From: an uncultured Eubacteriales bacterium
GTDB taxonomy: Bacteria; Bacillota; Clostridia; Christensenellales; Aristaeellaceae
Length of the DNA stretch: 64,000 nt
NCBI GenBank assembly: GCA_900542445.1
Contig: UQNN01000013.1
Location: 3,511 to 67,510, forward strand
Direction of reading: 5' to 3'
The position numbers and the translations under genes were made by a program. The notes beneath the pieces are model-generated. The model made no database searches and was not told the DNA's origin. It was given only the letters and a program-made list of their open reading frames with translations. This document shows, in pieces, positions 55,555 through 64,000 of the stretch. Within the stretch, counting starts at the first letter, position 1; each line of letters begins with the position of its first letter.

Positions 55555-56559
55555 ATGGCACAGATGTTTTACGCGCAGGACTGCAACCTTGACTATCTCA
55601 TGGGCAAAAAGATTGCCATCGTCGGCTACGGCTCTCAGGGACACGCGCACGCGCTCAACCTGCGTGACTCCGGCTGCGACGTGATTGTCGCGCTGTACGA
55701 GGGCAGCAAGAGCTGGAAGAAGGCCGAGGAGGCCGGGCTGACCGTCATGACCACCGCCGAGGCCGCCAAGGTCGCCGACATGATCATGATCCTCATCAAC
55801 GACGAAAAGCAGGCCGCGATGTATCACAAAGACATCGAGCCGTATCTGCGCCCCGGCATGATCCTCGCCTTCGCGCACGGCTTCAACATCCACTTTGGCT
55901 GCATCAAGCCGCCGAAGGATATCGACGTGGTGATGATCGCGCCGAAGGGCCCCGGCCACACCGTCCGCAGCCAGTATCTGGAAGGCAAAGGCGTGCCCGA
56001 CCTCATCGCCGTCTACCAGGACGCTTCCGGTAAGGCACAGGATTACGCGCTGGCGTATGCCGCGGGCATCGGCGGCGCGCGGGCGGGCATTCTCAAGACG
56101 ACCTTCCGCGAGGAGACCGAGACCGACCTGTTCGGCGAGCAGTGCGTCCTCTGCGGCGGTGTGACCGCGCTGATGAAAGCGGGTTTTGACACGCTGGTTG
56201 AGGCGGGCTATCAGCCGGAGAACGCGTATTTCGAGTGCATCCACGAGATGAAGCTCATCGTTGATCTCATCTTCGCGCACGGCTTTGCGGGCATGCGCTA
56301 TTCCATCTCCAACACGGCCGAATACGGCGATTACGAAATCGGCCAGCGCCTGATCACCGAGGAGACCAAGAAGGAAATGAGGAAGGTGCTCACCGAGATT
56401 CAGGATGGCACCTTCGCCCGCAACTGGCTGCTGGAAAACCAGAGCGGCTGTGTCCACTTCCTCGCCAAGCGCCGCATCGAGGCGGGCAGCCAGCTGGAGG
56501 AAGTCGGCAAAGATCTGCGCAGCAAGATGAGCTGGGGCACGAAAGTGGAGGAACTGTAA
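55555..56559 (+). CDS. ilvC: Ketol-acid reductoisomerase
   Basis: 334 residues from ATG 55555 (AAGGAGGACAAA). Rossmann motif GYGSQGHAHAL at 24-34, class I length, with a C-terminal all-helical catalytic domain (Mg-binding FGEQCVLCGG, ECIHEMKLIVDL). It isomerises and reduces acetolactate to dihydroxyvalerate with NAD(P)H. 2 nt before ilvD. Confidence 0.97.
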   Translation: MAQMFYAQDCNLDYLMGKKIAIVGYGSQGHAHALNLRDSGCDVIVALYEGSKSWKKAEEAGLTVMTTAEAAKVADMIMILINDEKQAAMYHKDIEPYLRPGMILAFAHGFNIHFGCIKPPKDIDVVMIAPKGPGHTVRSQYLEGKGVPDLIAVYQDASGKAQDYALAYAAGIGGARAGILKTTFREETETDLFGEQCVLCGGVTALMKAGFDTLVEAGYQPENAYFECIHEMKLIVDLIFAHGFAGMRYSISNTAEYGDYEIGQRLITEETKKEMRKVLTEIQDGTFARNWLLENQSGCVHFLAKRRIEAGSQLEEVGKDLRSKMSWGTKVEEL

Positions 56560-56560
56560 G

Positions 56561-58228
56561 ATGGCAGTCAGTGATCGCGTTAAGAGCGGACCGGAGAAAG
56601 CGCCGCATCGTTCCCTGTGGAAAGCGCTCGGCCTGACCGACGAGGAGCTGAAGCTTCCGTTGATCGGCGTGGTGAGCGCAAAGTCGGAGTGCGTGCCGGG
56701 TCACAACCACCTGAACAACATCGCGCAGGCCGTCAAGGACGGCATCCGTCTGGCGGGCGGCGTGCCGGTCGAGTTCCCGGCCATCGGCGTGTGCGACGGC
56801 ATTGCGATGGGCCACGTTGGCATGAAGTATTCCCTCGCGTCCCGTGAACTGATTGCGGACAGCTGCGAGTCGATGGCCATGGCCCACGGCTTTGACGGCA
56901 TGGTGTTCATCCCGAACTGCGACAAGATCGTTCCCGGCATGCTGATGGCGGCGCGCCGCCTGAATTTGCCCGCGATGGTCATTTCCGGCGGCCCGATGAT
57001 GCCCGGCCGCATGCCCGGCGGCAGCGGCGACATGGATTTGAACTCCGTGTTTGAGGCGGTCGGCGCATATAAGGCGGGCAAGATGGACGACGCTCAGCTC
57101 AACGCGGTCGAATCCTCCGCGTGCCCCGGCTGCGGCAGCTGTTCCGGCATGTTCACCGCCAACTCCATGAACTGTATCACCGAGGTCATCGGCATGGCGC
57201 TGCCGGGCAACGGCACGATTGCCGCCGTGGACGCGGCGCGCATCCGTCTGGCGAAAAAGACCGGCATGCGCATCGTCGAGCTGGTCAAAGAAGGCCTGAC
57301 GCCGGACAAGATCATGACCGAATCCGCGTTCCGCAACGCGCTCTGTCTGGATATGGCGCTGGGCTGCTCCACCAACACCGTGCTGCACCTGCCCGCCATC
57401 GCGCACGAAGCGGGCATCGACTTCGACCTGAACTGGGTCAACGAGGCCAGCGCCAAGGTGCCGAATCTGTGCCATCTCGCCCCGGCGGGTCATCACCACG
57501 TCATCGACCTGCATCTGGCGGGCGGCGTGATGGGCGTGCTCAGCGAGTTGAAGGGCCGCGGCCTGCTCGACGAGAACGCGCTGACCGTTTCCGGCATGAC
57601 GCTGGGCGAAGAAATCAGCCTGAGCAAAAACTACAATCACGAGGTCATCCGTCCGTTCGACGAGCCGTATTCCCCGACCGGCGGCCTGATGATTCTGCGC
57701 GGCAACCTCGCGCCGGACGGCGCGGTCGTCAAGCGCAGCGCCGTCGCCAAGGAGATGCTTGTCCACGAAGGCCCGGCCCGCGTGTTCAACAGCGAGGACG
57801 AGGCCATCGCCGCCATTTATGCGGGACAGATCAAGCCGGGCGACGTGGTGGTCATCCGTTATGAAGGCCCGAAGGGCGGCCCCGGCATGCGTGAAATGCT
57901 CAGCCCGACCAGCGCTATCTGCGGCATGGGGCTGGATAAGGAAGTGGCGCTTATCACCGACGGCCGTTTCTCCGGCGCGACCCGCGGCGCGGCCATCGGC
58001 CATGTGTCTCCGGAAGGCGCGAGCGGCGGCATGATCGGCCTGATTGAAGAGGGCGATACCATCGCCATCGATATTCCGGCCGGCAAGCTGGAACTCAAGG
58101 TGGATGACGCAACTTTGGCCAAGCGCCGCGAAGCGTGGGTCTGCCCGCCGCCGAACGTCACCAAGGGCTATCTGGCGCGCTATGCGAAGCTGGTTTCCAG
58201 CGCGAACAAGGGCGCCGTTGTCGAGTAA
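56561..58228 (+). CDS. ilvD: Dihydroxy-acid dehydratase
   Basis: 555 residues. Iron-sulfur ligands are in GVCDGIAMGH, NCDKIVPG and CPGCGSCSGMFTANSMN; the C-terminus carries GRFSGATRGAAIGHVSPEA-type sequence. It dehydrates dihydroxyvalerate to the keto acid precursors of valine and isoleucine. Last gene of the T-box operon, followed by an intrinsic terminator. Confidence 0.97.
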   Translation: MAVSDRVKSGPEKAPHRSLWKALGLTDEELKLPLIGVVSAKSECVPGHNHLNNIAQAVKDGIRLAGGVPVEFPAIGVCDGIAMGHVGMKYSLASRELIADSCESMAMAHGFDGMVFIPNCDKIVPGMLMAARRLNLPAMVISGGPMMPGRMPGGSGDMDLNSVFEAVGAYKAGKMDDAQLNAVESSACPGCGSCSGMFTANSMNCITEVIGMALPGNGTIAAVDAARIRLAKKTGMRIVELVKEGLTPDKIMTESAFRNALCLDMALGCSTNTVLHLPAIAHEAGIDFDLNWVNEASAKVPNLCHLAPAGHHHVIDLHLAGGVMGVLSELKGRGLLDENALTVSGMTLGEEISLSKNYNHEVIRPFDEPYSPTGGLMILRGNLAPDGAVVKRSAVAKEMLVHEGPARVFNSEDEAIAAIYAGQIKPGDVVVIRYEGPKGGPGMREMLSPTSAICGMGLDKEVALITDGRFSGATRGAAIGHVSPEGASGGMIGLIEEGDTIAIDIPAGKLELKVDDATLAKRREAWVCPPPNVTKGYLARYAKLVSSANKGAVVE

Positions 58229-58257
58229 ACCCATTTTTGAAACACAATAATCAGCAG

Positions 58258-58304
58258 AAGAGGCTGTTTTCCCGCGAAAAGGGGGGAACGGCCTCTTTGT
58301 TTTG
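58258..58304 (+). terminator. ilv operon terminator
   Basis: AAGAGGC (58258-58264) pairs with GCCTCTT (58291-58297), with TTCCC/GGGAA inside, followed by TGTTTTG. Confidence 0.8.
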
Positions 58305-58358
58305 CGCGCAAATTATGTTAAAATACAGCATTGCATATCAACACAAAGGGGAAAAAAC

Positions 58359-59906
58359 ATGCCAAACACAACTTCGCCTTATACGCGCGCCGACGCGGCG
58401 ATCGCCGTGATTCTGGCCGTGATCACGCTGCTGCTCAGCGTCGGCCTGCTCGACTCGGATCAGCCGACGGGCAGCGACGACTTTGCGGCGTATATGTCCG
58501 AGGGAATCGCCATCGCCGAAGGAAGGCTGAATGAACAGACGCAGCTCAACGCGCTGCTGCATCCCAGCACGCGAAGCTTTCGAGCGGACGACGGCCAGAG
58601 CGCGGACGACCCGATTGTCTATGTTTGGGGACTGCCGCTGATTTTGGCGGGCGTGTATCGCATCGCGGGGTTTGACCGGCCGACGGGGTATGCGCTGATC
58701 TGGTATAAGCTGCCGGGCGTTTTCTTTCTGGCGATGGCGGCGGTCTGCGCCTATCTGCTGTACAGGCGGCGTTTTTCCAAAGTTGTTTCCGCATTGCTGA
58801 CGGGTCTGCTTTGCTGGGGCGGCGAAGTGGTGAAGGATTCCGCACGGATCACGACGGATATTCCGTGTCTGGCGGTCAGCCTGCTGGCGCTGTTGATGAT
58901 TGAAGTGCTTTTGGCAGCGCAGACAAGGCGCGGGCAGGCGCTTGCGGGCGTCGTATTGGGCATTGCGCTGTGGTTTGACTGCGTGGTGCGGCTCAACGGC
59001 AAGACGGTGCTGTATATGGCGCTGCTGGCGCACGTCATCGGGCTTGCCCAAAATCGCGTTTGGGGCAGAAAACTGCTCGTCCATCTGCTGCCGTATCTGG
59101 TTGCGGGCGCGCTCTGGATGATCGGCTGCATGCTGTTTCCGCAGGCTACGTCCAACATGAAGGACATCGCCAGCGGCCCAAACCGCATGATTGCGCAGAA
59201 CATGGGCTATTACGAAATGATTATGGGCCAGTGGTTTAACGCGATGCTGCCCTACGGCCTGTTCATGCTGACGGATGCGGCGCATTACGCGGTCTATGCG
59301 CTCGCCATTCTGGGCATGCTGACGGATGGCATCCGCCGCAACCTGCATTTGACGGCGCTGGTGCTTGGCTCGTTTGCCGTGCTGTATCTGCTGCCGTATG
59401 TGCAGTCCGTCCGCTATCTGTATAATGCCCTGCCATTTATTTTGATGTTTGCCGCTTACGGCGCGCGCCGGGTGATGCGGCTGGCGAAAAGGAAAAGCGT
59501 GCAGCGGGCGCTGTATGTGCTGGGCTGCTGCGCGCTTGCGTTTCTGACCTTTGGCACGCTGCAAAAGACGATGACCGCCGAGCGGGAGCATGCGCTGGCC
59601 GGGGGATTTTCGGCGCGAAGCGAAACCTATTCCGACGACGCGGCGGACATGTTCGGCTATATTCTGTCCGATACGGCGGAAGACGCGGTGATCGCCTACT
59701 ATAAACCCCGCGCGCTGTATTTGAACACGAACCGTGTTTCCTTTCAGCCGACGGTGAACGGGCACGACGTATACGATGCGCAGTATCTGCTGATGACGAA
59801 CGAGCCGGGCGATATTTCGCAGATGGAGATCGACGCGGCGCTGGCGGAAAGGCTGGAAGCGGTATACGAAAACGGGACGTATACGCTGTACAGGATTTTG
59901 GTGTGA
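58359..59906 (+). CDS. Polytopic membrane protein, GT-C-like
   Basis: 515 residues from ATG 58359 (AAAGGGGAAAAAAC). About ten hydrophobic helices; a conserved-looking acidic loop after the first (SDDFAAYMSEG) and a soluble C-terminal region of about 100 residues. This matches GT-C polyprenyl-phosphate-sugar glycosyltransferases (ArnT/PMT-like layout), though no definitive catalytic motif is certain. Promoter-like TTGTTT-16-TAAAAT lies upstream. It may glycosylate cell-surface polymers. Confidence 0.6.
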   Translation: MPNTTSPYTRADAAIAVILAVITLLLSVGLLDSDQPTGSDDFAAYMSEGIAIAEGRLNEQTQLNALLHPSTRSFRADDGQSADDPIVYVWGLPLILAGVYRIAGFDRPTGYALIWYKLPGVFFLAMAAVCAYLLYRRRFSKVVSALLTGLLCWGGEVVKDSARITTDIPCLAVSLLALLMIEVLLAAQTRRGQALAGVVLGIALWFDCVVRLNGKTVLYMALLAHVIGLAQNRVWGRKLLVHLLPYLVAGALWMIGCMLFPQATSNMKDIASGPNRMIAQNMGYYEMIMGQWFNAMLPYGLFMLTDAAHYAVYALAILGMLTDGIRRNLHLTALVLGSFAVLYLLPYVQSVRYLYNALPFILMFAAYGARRVMRLAKRKSVQRALYVLGCCALAFLTFGTLQKTMTAEREHALAGGFSARSETYSDDAADMFGYILSDTAEDAVIAYYKPRALYLNTNRVSFQPTVNGHDVYDAQYLLMTNEPGDISQMEIDAALAERLEAVYENGTYTLYRILV

Positions 59907-60017
59907 GACGGGGATGAGAAAAGCAGAATTTACAAAGTCAGGTATCGTTTCGCTCCCGGCCTTGTAAATAGGGGCCGCTTCGCGGCGGTTTAACGAAGGC
60001 AAGCGCCAAAAGAAGGA

Positions 60018-60046
60018 TTGCCCTTTTTTCGGGTTCATGATATACT
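60018..60046 (+). promoter_or_regulatory. Promoter of the mrnC-sigH cluster
   Basis: TTGCCC (60018-60023), 17 bp, TATACT (60041-60046). The 197-nt stretch 59907-60103 otherwise holds only a small CCGC-TTC-GCGG stem. Confidence 0.65.
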
Positions 60047-60103
60047 ATATCCTGAAAAAATGGCGGGATAGGCCATTTGTGAAACGATAAAGGAAGTGCC
60101 CTT

Positions 60104-60550
60104 TTGCAAGGCGAAGAAATCAAGGCGGCGCAGGCCGCGTTTTCCCTCCCGGATCCGCGGGAGCTGAACCCGCTTCAACTGGCTTACGTCGGCGACACGC
60201 TGCACGACCTCTATGTCCGCAGCATGCTGGTTGCCAAAAAGATGAGCGTCGGCGCGATGCACAGGCAGGCGGTGAAAATGGTCAGCGCGGCGGCGCAGGC
60301 GGCGATGCTGACGGCGATCGAAGACGAGCTGACCGAGCAGGAAGCCGATATGACGCGGCGCGGCCGCAACGCGCAGGCCAAACATGCCGCGCCGAAGCAC
60401 GCAGACCCGGCGGATTATGCGCACGCGACGGGGCTGGAGGCGCTGTGGGGCTATCTCTATGTGACGGGCCAGACACAGCGCCTCGACGAACTGATTACCC
60501 TTGCGATTGCGCGCACGGAGGAACTATGGCACAGGCAAAACTCAAAGTGA
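60104..60550 (+). CDS. mrnC: Mini-ribonuclease III
   Basis: 148 residues from TTG 60104 (AAAGGAAG upstream). NPLQLAYVGDTLHDLYVR is the RNase III signature (Asp-dependent catalysis), without a dsRNA-binding domain. MrnC matures 23S rRNA ends in Firmicutes. It overlaps thyX by 25 nt and precedes rlmB, as in related genomes. Confidence 0.93.
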   Translation: MQGEEIKAAQAAFSLPDPRELNPLQLAYVGDTLHDLYVRSMLVAKKMSVGAMHRQAVKMVSAAAQAAMLTAIEDELTEQEADMTRRGRNAQAKHAAPKHADPADYAHATGLEALWGYLYVTGQTQRLDELITLAIARTEELWHRQNSK

Positions 60551-61248
60551 TTCTGCTGCGCGCCACGCCTGACCCGGACGAGCTTGTCGCGCTGGGCGCG
60601 CGGCTTTGTTATGCCAAAGCGGATTTGGACGCTTTGCAGCAGCGGGTGGAGAGCGGCGATCAGCGCGCATTCGTTGAGCGGGTGATGCAGCGCGGGCACC
60701 TTTCCGTGACGGAACATGCGAATTTCACCTTTGCGGTGGAGGGCGTGAGCCGCGCGCTTCTGGCGCAGCTGACACGGCACAGGCTCGCGTCGTTTTCCGT
60801 GCAGAGCCAGCGCTATGTTTCCATGGCGGAAGGCTTTGACTACGTGATTCCCCCGGCCATCGAGGCGCTGGGAGAGGATGCAAAACAGGAATTTATCCGC
60901 CAGATGGAGACGATGCAGGCATGGTATTGCGACTGGCAGGAAAAACTGGGCGGAGCAGGGGAAAGCGCCAACGAAGATGCGCGCTTCGTGCTGCCCAACG
61001 CCGCCGCAACGCGGCTGGTGATGACGATGAACGCGCGGGAACTGATGCACTTCTTCTCGCTGCGCTGCTGCAACCGCGCTCAGTGGGAAATCCGCGAAAT
61101 GGCGTGGCAGATGCTGGCACTGTGCAAACAGGCCGCACCTGCGCTGTTTGAGCACGCGGGGCCTGCCTGCGTATCCGGCCCGTGCCCGGAAGGAAAGAGC
61201 ACCTGCGGGAAAGCCGCCGAGGTGAGGGAAAAAGCCCAAAATCTGTAA
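60526..61248 (+). CDS. thyX: Flavin-dependent thymidylate synthase
   Basis: 240 residues from ATG 60526 (CGGAGGAACT). ThyX motif RHRxxSxxxxSxR is present as R84-H85-R86, S89, S94 and R96. It makes dTMP from dUMP with FADH2. The C-terminal tail carries a GPCPEGKSTCGKA extension with three cysteines. Confidence 0.96.
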   Translation: MAQAKLKVILLRATPDPDELVALGARLCYAKADLDALQQRVESGDQRAFVERVMQRGHLSVTEHANFTFAVEGVSRALLAQLTRHRLASFSVQSQRYVSMAEGFDYVIPPAIEALGEDAKQEFIRQMETMQAWYCDWQEKLGGAGESANEDARFVLPNAAATRLVMTMNARELMHFFSLRCCNRAQWEIREMAWQMLALCKQAAPALFEHAGPACVSGPCPEGKSTCGKAAEVREKAQNL

Positions 61249-61304
61249 ACAAAGTTCAAAGCTTATTTTTGACGCACTTGACCCGAATGAGAAAGGAAAT
61301 CATC

Positions 61305-62470
61305 ATGGCATACTACGATCAGTTTACCCAAAAGCCCCGCAGCCCGCGCGACGATTGGCGCGACGACGAGGAGACCCTCCGCCCGGAGCGCGACGGCGAG
61401 AAAAACCGCCGCCCGTATGGCAACCGTCTGAACAATGGAGAGCGCCGTCCGTATGGGGACCGCCCGAATAACGGGGAGCGCCGTCCGTATGGGGACCGCC
61501 CGAATAACGGGGAGCGCCGTCCGTATGGGGACCGCCCGAACAATGGAGAGCGCCGTCCGTATGGGGACCGCCCGAACAGTGGAGAGCGCCGTCCTTACGG
61601 AGACCGCCCGAATAATGGGGAGCGCCGTCCGTATGGGGACCGCCCGAACAGTGGAGAGCGCCGTCCCTACGGAGATCGTCCGAACAATGGGGAGTGCCGT
61701 CCTTACGGCGACCGCCCGATGACCCCGCCGCCCGCACAGCAGGAGGAAGAAGCGAGCAACCTGCTCGTCGGCCGCAACCCCATCCGCGAAGCGCTCAAAG
61801 CGGGCCGCGATATGGAGAAGCTGCTGGTTGCAAAGGGAGAGCTCATCGGTTCTGCCCGCGAAATCGTTGCGATGGCGCGCGAACAGAAGGTCATCGTGCA
61901 GGAAGTGGACAGAGCGCATCTGGACGCGATGGCGCCCGGCCATCAGGGGTTGATCGCCGTCGTCTCCGCTTATGCGTATAAGACGGTGGACGACATGCTG
62001 GCTCTGGCGAAAGAGCGCGGCGAAGCGCCGTTCCTCGTCATCCTTGACGGCGTGACCGATCCGCATAACCTTGGCGCGATCATCCGCAGCGCGGAATGCG
62101 CGGGCGCGCACGGCGTGATTATTCCGGAGCGCCGCGCGGTGGGCCTGACCCCCGCGGCGGTGAAGGCGAGCGCGGGCGCGGTGGAGTATCTGCCGGTCGC
62201 GCGCGAAGTGAACCTGACCCGCACCATCGAGCGCCTCAAGAAAGAGGGCGTCTGGATTTATGGCACGGCGATGGACGGAGAGGATTACCGCAAGGTGGAT
62301 TACTCCGGCGCGAAGGCGCTGGTCATCGGTTCGGAAGGCGAGGGCATGAGCCGCCTGGTCGGCGAGAGCTGCGACAAGGTTGTGACCCTGCCGATGAAGG
62401 GCAAAATTGAATCCCTGAACGCGTCCGTGGCGGCGGGCATTCTGCTCTACGCCATGATGGACGCAAAGTG
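61305..62470 (+). CDS. rlmB: 23S rRNA 2'-O-methyltransferase, SpoU/TrmH family, with long repetitive N-terminus
   Basis: 388 residues, longer than the usual 250. Residues 1-155 are hydrophilic and include nine 12-residue units of the form R-R-P-Y-G-D-R-P-N-N-G-E. Residues about 155-388 are the enzyme: NPIREALKAG, then LDGVTDPHNLGAIIRSAECAG and IGSEGEGMSRL, the trefoil-knot SAM-binding motifs. It methylates ribosomal RNA (G2251 in E. coli). The basic tail may bind RNA. Confidence 0.9.
61407..61730 (+). repeat. Nine-copy 36-bp coding minisatellite in rlmB
   Basis: Exact or near-exact 36-bp units encoding RRPYGDRPNNGE; the first (GNRLNN) and last (CRPYGDRPMT) are degenerate, the middle copies differ only at N/S and silent sites. 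Copy number is likely unstable and keeps the frame. Confidence 0.95.
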
Positions 62471-62472
62471 AG

Positions 62473-62982
62473 ATGAAGCCCCTGCTGCTGGTGGACGGCT
62501 ATAACGTCATCGGCGCGTGGAACGTGCCGCGCGAGGAGCATCTGACCATCGAACAGGCCAGAGAACGGCTCGTCCACCTGATTGCCGATTACGCGGGCTA
62601 TTCCGGCGAAGAGGTCGTCGTTGTTTTCGACGGCCACTACACCGACCGCCCGACGCGCTCGCACATGATGATGCACGGCGTGGAGGTCGTCTTCACCAGG
62701 CACGCCGAAAGCGCGGATAACTACATCGAGGCGGCCTGCGACGCCGCGCCGAAATGGCGGCGGGTGCGCGTGGCGACCAGCGACGCGGTCGAGCAGACGG
62801 TGACGCTCGGCCGCGGCGCGGAACGCATTTCCTCAAGAGAGTTTTTGATCGAAATTACGCAGACCCGGCAGACCGGGCGGGTGCGCATGCGGGAGGAGAA
62901 AGTTTCCCGCGGCGACATCTTTTCCCGTCTGCCGCCCCATCAGCGCGAAATTTTTGAGCGCATGCGCCGGGGCGAGGAATGA
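62473..62982 (+). CDS. yacP: NYN/PIN-like ribonuclease, YacP/Rae1 type
   Basis: 169 residues. LLLVDGYNVIGAW (first acidic residue), VVVVFDGHYTDR, ADNYIE and ATSDAVEQT with acidic residues suited to metal-dependent RNA cleavage. Rae1, the B. subtilis protein, cleaves mRNA on the ribosome. It begins 2 nt after rlmB. Confidence 0.92.
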   Translation: MKPLLLVDGYNVIGAWNVPREEHLTIEQARERLVHLIADYAGYSGEEVVVVFDGHYTDRPTRSHMMMHGVEVVFTRHAESADNYIEAACDAAPKWRRVRVATSDAVEQTVTLGRGAERISSREFLIEITQTRQTGRVRMREEKVSRGDIFSRLPPHQREIFERMRRGEE

Positions 62983-62996
62983 GCAGGGAGGAAGCC

Positions 62997-63617
62997 ATGC
63001 ACCAGGACTTTGACAGCATGACCGATGAGGATATCGCCCTGCTGGCTCAGCAGGGCGACGCGGACGCGTCGGAATATCTGCTCAACAAGTACAAGAACTT
63101 TGTGCGATCCAAGGCGCGTTCGTATTTTCTGGTCGGCGCGGATCACGAAGACATTGTGCAGGAAGGCATGATCGGCCTGTTCAAGGCGTTTCGCGATTTC
63201 AGGCCGGACAAGCTCGCTTCCTTTCACGCGTTCGCCGAAATCTGCGTGACCCGCCAGATCATCACCGCCATTAAGACCGCGACGCGGCAAAAGCATATTC
63301 CGCTCAATTCCTATGTGTCGCTCAACAAGCCGATTTATGAGGAAGAGAGCGACCGCACGCTGCTGGACGTCATCACCGAGGGCCGCAGCGCCGATCCGGA
63401 AGAGCTGCTCATCGGCCGGGAAAGCTATGTGAGCATCGAAAGCCGCATCGACGAGGCGCTTTCCCCGCTGGAACGCCGGGTTTTGGCGGCGTATCTGGAT
63501 GGAAAGAGCTATCAGGAAATCGCGCAGATGCTCGGCCGCCACGTCAAGAGCATCGACAACGCGCTCCAGCGGGTCAAGCACAAGCTGGAAAAGCTGATGG
63601 AAGAGCGCGGAAACTGA
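62997..63617 (+). CDS. sigH: RNA polymerase sigma factor SigH
   Basis: 206 residues from ATG 62997 (GGGAGGAAGCC). Sigma region 2 (LLNKYKNFVRSKARSYFLVG, EDIVQEGMIGLFKAFRDF) and region 4 HTH (YQEIAQMLGRHVKSIDNALQRVK). In Firmicutes SigH controls the transition to stationary phase, sporulation or competence. Gene order rlmB-yacP-sigH supports the assignment. Confidence 0.93.
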   Translation: MHQDFDSMTDEDIALLAQQGDADASEYLLNKYKNFVRSKARSYFLVGADHEDIVQEGMIGLFKAFRDFRPDKLASFHAFAEICVTRQIITAIKTATRQKHIPLNSYVSLNKPIYEEESDRTLLDVITEGRSADPEELLIGRESYVSIESRIDEALSPLERRVLAAYLDGKSYQEIAQMLGRHVKSIDNALQRVKHKLEKLMEERGN

Positions 63618-63744
63618 GCGGGGTTTCTTTCTTTCATATGCAGCCCAAACAGGCTGAAAACCGGACGAACTTCATTCAAAGCGGGGAAAACGACTGAACC
63701 TGCAAATCGCGCAAGGTTTTTGCAGGTAAAAATGCGCCGGGATA

Positions 63745-63773
63745 TTGACATTTTCCCCGGATTTGGATAGAAT
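63745..63773 (+). promoter_or_regulatory. Promoter of tRNA-Gly and tuf
   Basis: TTGACA (63745-63750), 17 bp, TAGAAT (63768-63773), 30 bp before the tRNA. Confidence 0.85.
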
Positions 63774-63803
63774 ATGAATGAGTAAAACGGTTGACAGCCA
63801 TTT

Positions 63804-63877
63804 GCAGGTGTAGTTTAATGGCAGAACTTCAGCTTCCCAAGCTGACCGCGTGGGTTCGATTCCCATCACCTGCTCCA
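63804..63877 (+). tRNA. tRNA-Gly(CCC)
   Basis: A 74-nt cloverleaf: acceptor GCAGGTG/CACCTGC, anticodon loop TTCCCAA (anticodon CCC), T-arm GGTTCGATTCC, discriminator T and an encoded CCA. Confidence 0.96.
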
Positions 63878-63946
63878 ACGCGACCACCGACAATTCGGCG
63901 GGCCGCACCATAACTGTCAGCCGAAATTATCGAGGAGGTTATTCCA

Positions 63947-64000
63947 ATGGCTAAGCAAAAGTTTGAGCGCACGAAGCCGCACGTTAACATTGGCACCATC
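63947..64000 (+). CDS. tuf: Elongation factor Tu (start only)
   Basis: Eighteen codons to the window edge: MAKQKFERTKPHVNIGTI, the invariant EF-Tu N-terminus, preceded by GAGGAGG. EF-Tu delivers aminoacyl-tRNA to ribosomes. The rest lies outside the window. Confidence 0.97.
   Translation, partial: MAKQKFERTKPHVNIGTI

Noticed and set aside
56390..58234. 614-codon minus-strand open frame over ilvD
   Set aside because: Antisense shadow of ilvD with Ala/Arg/His-rich composition.
61407..61730. 36-bp repeats considered as a CRISPR array
   Set aside because: Repeat length is suggestive, but there are no spacers and it is within rlmB.

Overview
The window looks like a low-to-mid GC Clostridia-type (Firmicutes) chromosome carrying a tailed-phage prophage. 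The evidence is strong AGGAGG ribosome sites with ATG/GTG/TTG starts, a T-box leader, a cwlD-type amidase, and the mrnC-thyX-rlmB-yacP-sigH gene order followed by tuf. About 1-51,235 is prophage whose left end lies outside the window. Its right end abuts the 3' end of a tRNA-Arg(ACG) gene on the minus strand. About 51,236-64,000 is host chromosome.

Prophage layout. On the minus strand at the left are a LexA-like repressor, a small exported protein and a RhuM-family protein, which form an immunity operon. It is divergent from a cro-like gene across four near-identical AATATTAG operator sites and a consensus promoter. The rightward early region (2.6-22.8 kb) carries small HTH proteins, a PD-(D/E)XK nuclease and recombination-type genes, a DnaD-like initiator and DnaB helicase. 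It also has two DNA methyltransferases, two radical-SAM-type proteins, zinc-finger proteins, a macro-domain protein, SSB, an ArpU-like regulator, a second small repressor with its own divergent operator, and a DUF932 protein. A promoter followed at once by an intrinsic terminator (22.78-22.87 kb) marks the probable late-operon control point. The late region (22.9-50.4 kb) runs ParB-like, TAGT-like glycosyltransferase, TerS, TerL, portal, minor capsid, scaffold, major capsid, head-tail connectors, tail tube, frameshifted tail chaperones, tape measure, distal tail, tail-tip/fibre protein with histidine repeats, BppU-like baseplate protein, DGR target protein, reverse transcriptase, endolysin and holins. 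Two lysogen-type genes with their own promoter close the prophage.

The standout system is a diversity-generating retroelement (DGR) at 44.2-48.0 kb. It consists of a 632-residue receptor-type protein whose last codons form a 123-bp variable repeat, a stem-loop just past the stop codon, and a dedicated promoter. A 123-bp template repeat rich in AAY codons follows, then a structured spacer and a DGR-type reverse transcriptase. In the repeat pair 18 of 29 template adenines differ, against only two non-adenine differences. The reverse transcriptase has YMDN where YxDD is usual.

Host part. After the tRNA-Arg comes a non-coding stretch with five DnaA-box matches and a 26-bp perfect palindrome, then a cwlD-type amidase. 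A T-box-controlled branched-chain amino acid operon (ilvB-ilvN-ilvC-ilvD) follows, then a polytopic membrane protein, mini-RNase III, ThyX, RlmB with a nine-copy 36-bp coding repeat, a NYN-domain RNase, SigH, tRNA-Gly(CCC) and the start of tuf. No integrase, CRISPR array or insertion sequence is visible. Function calls rest on motif recognition by eye, not on database searches.
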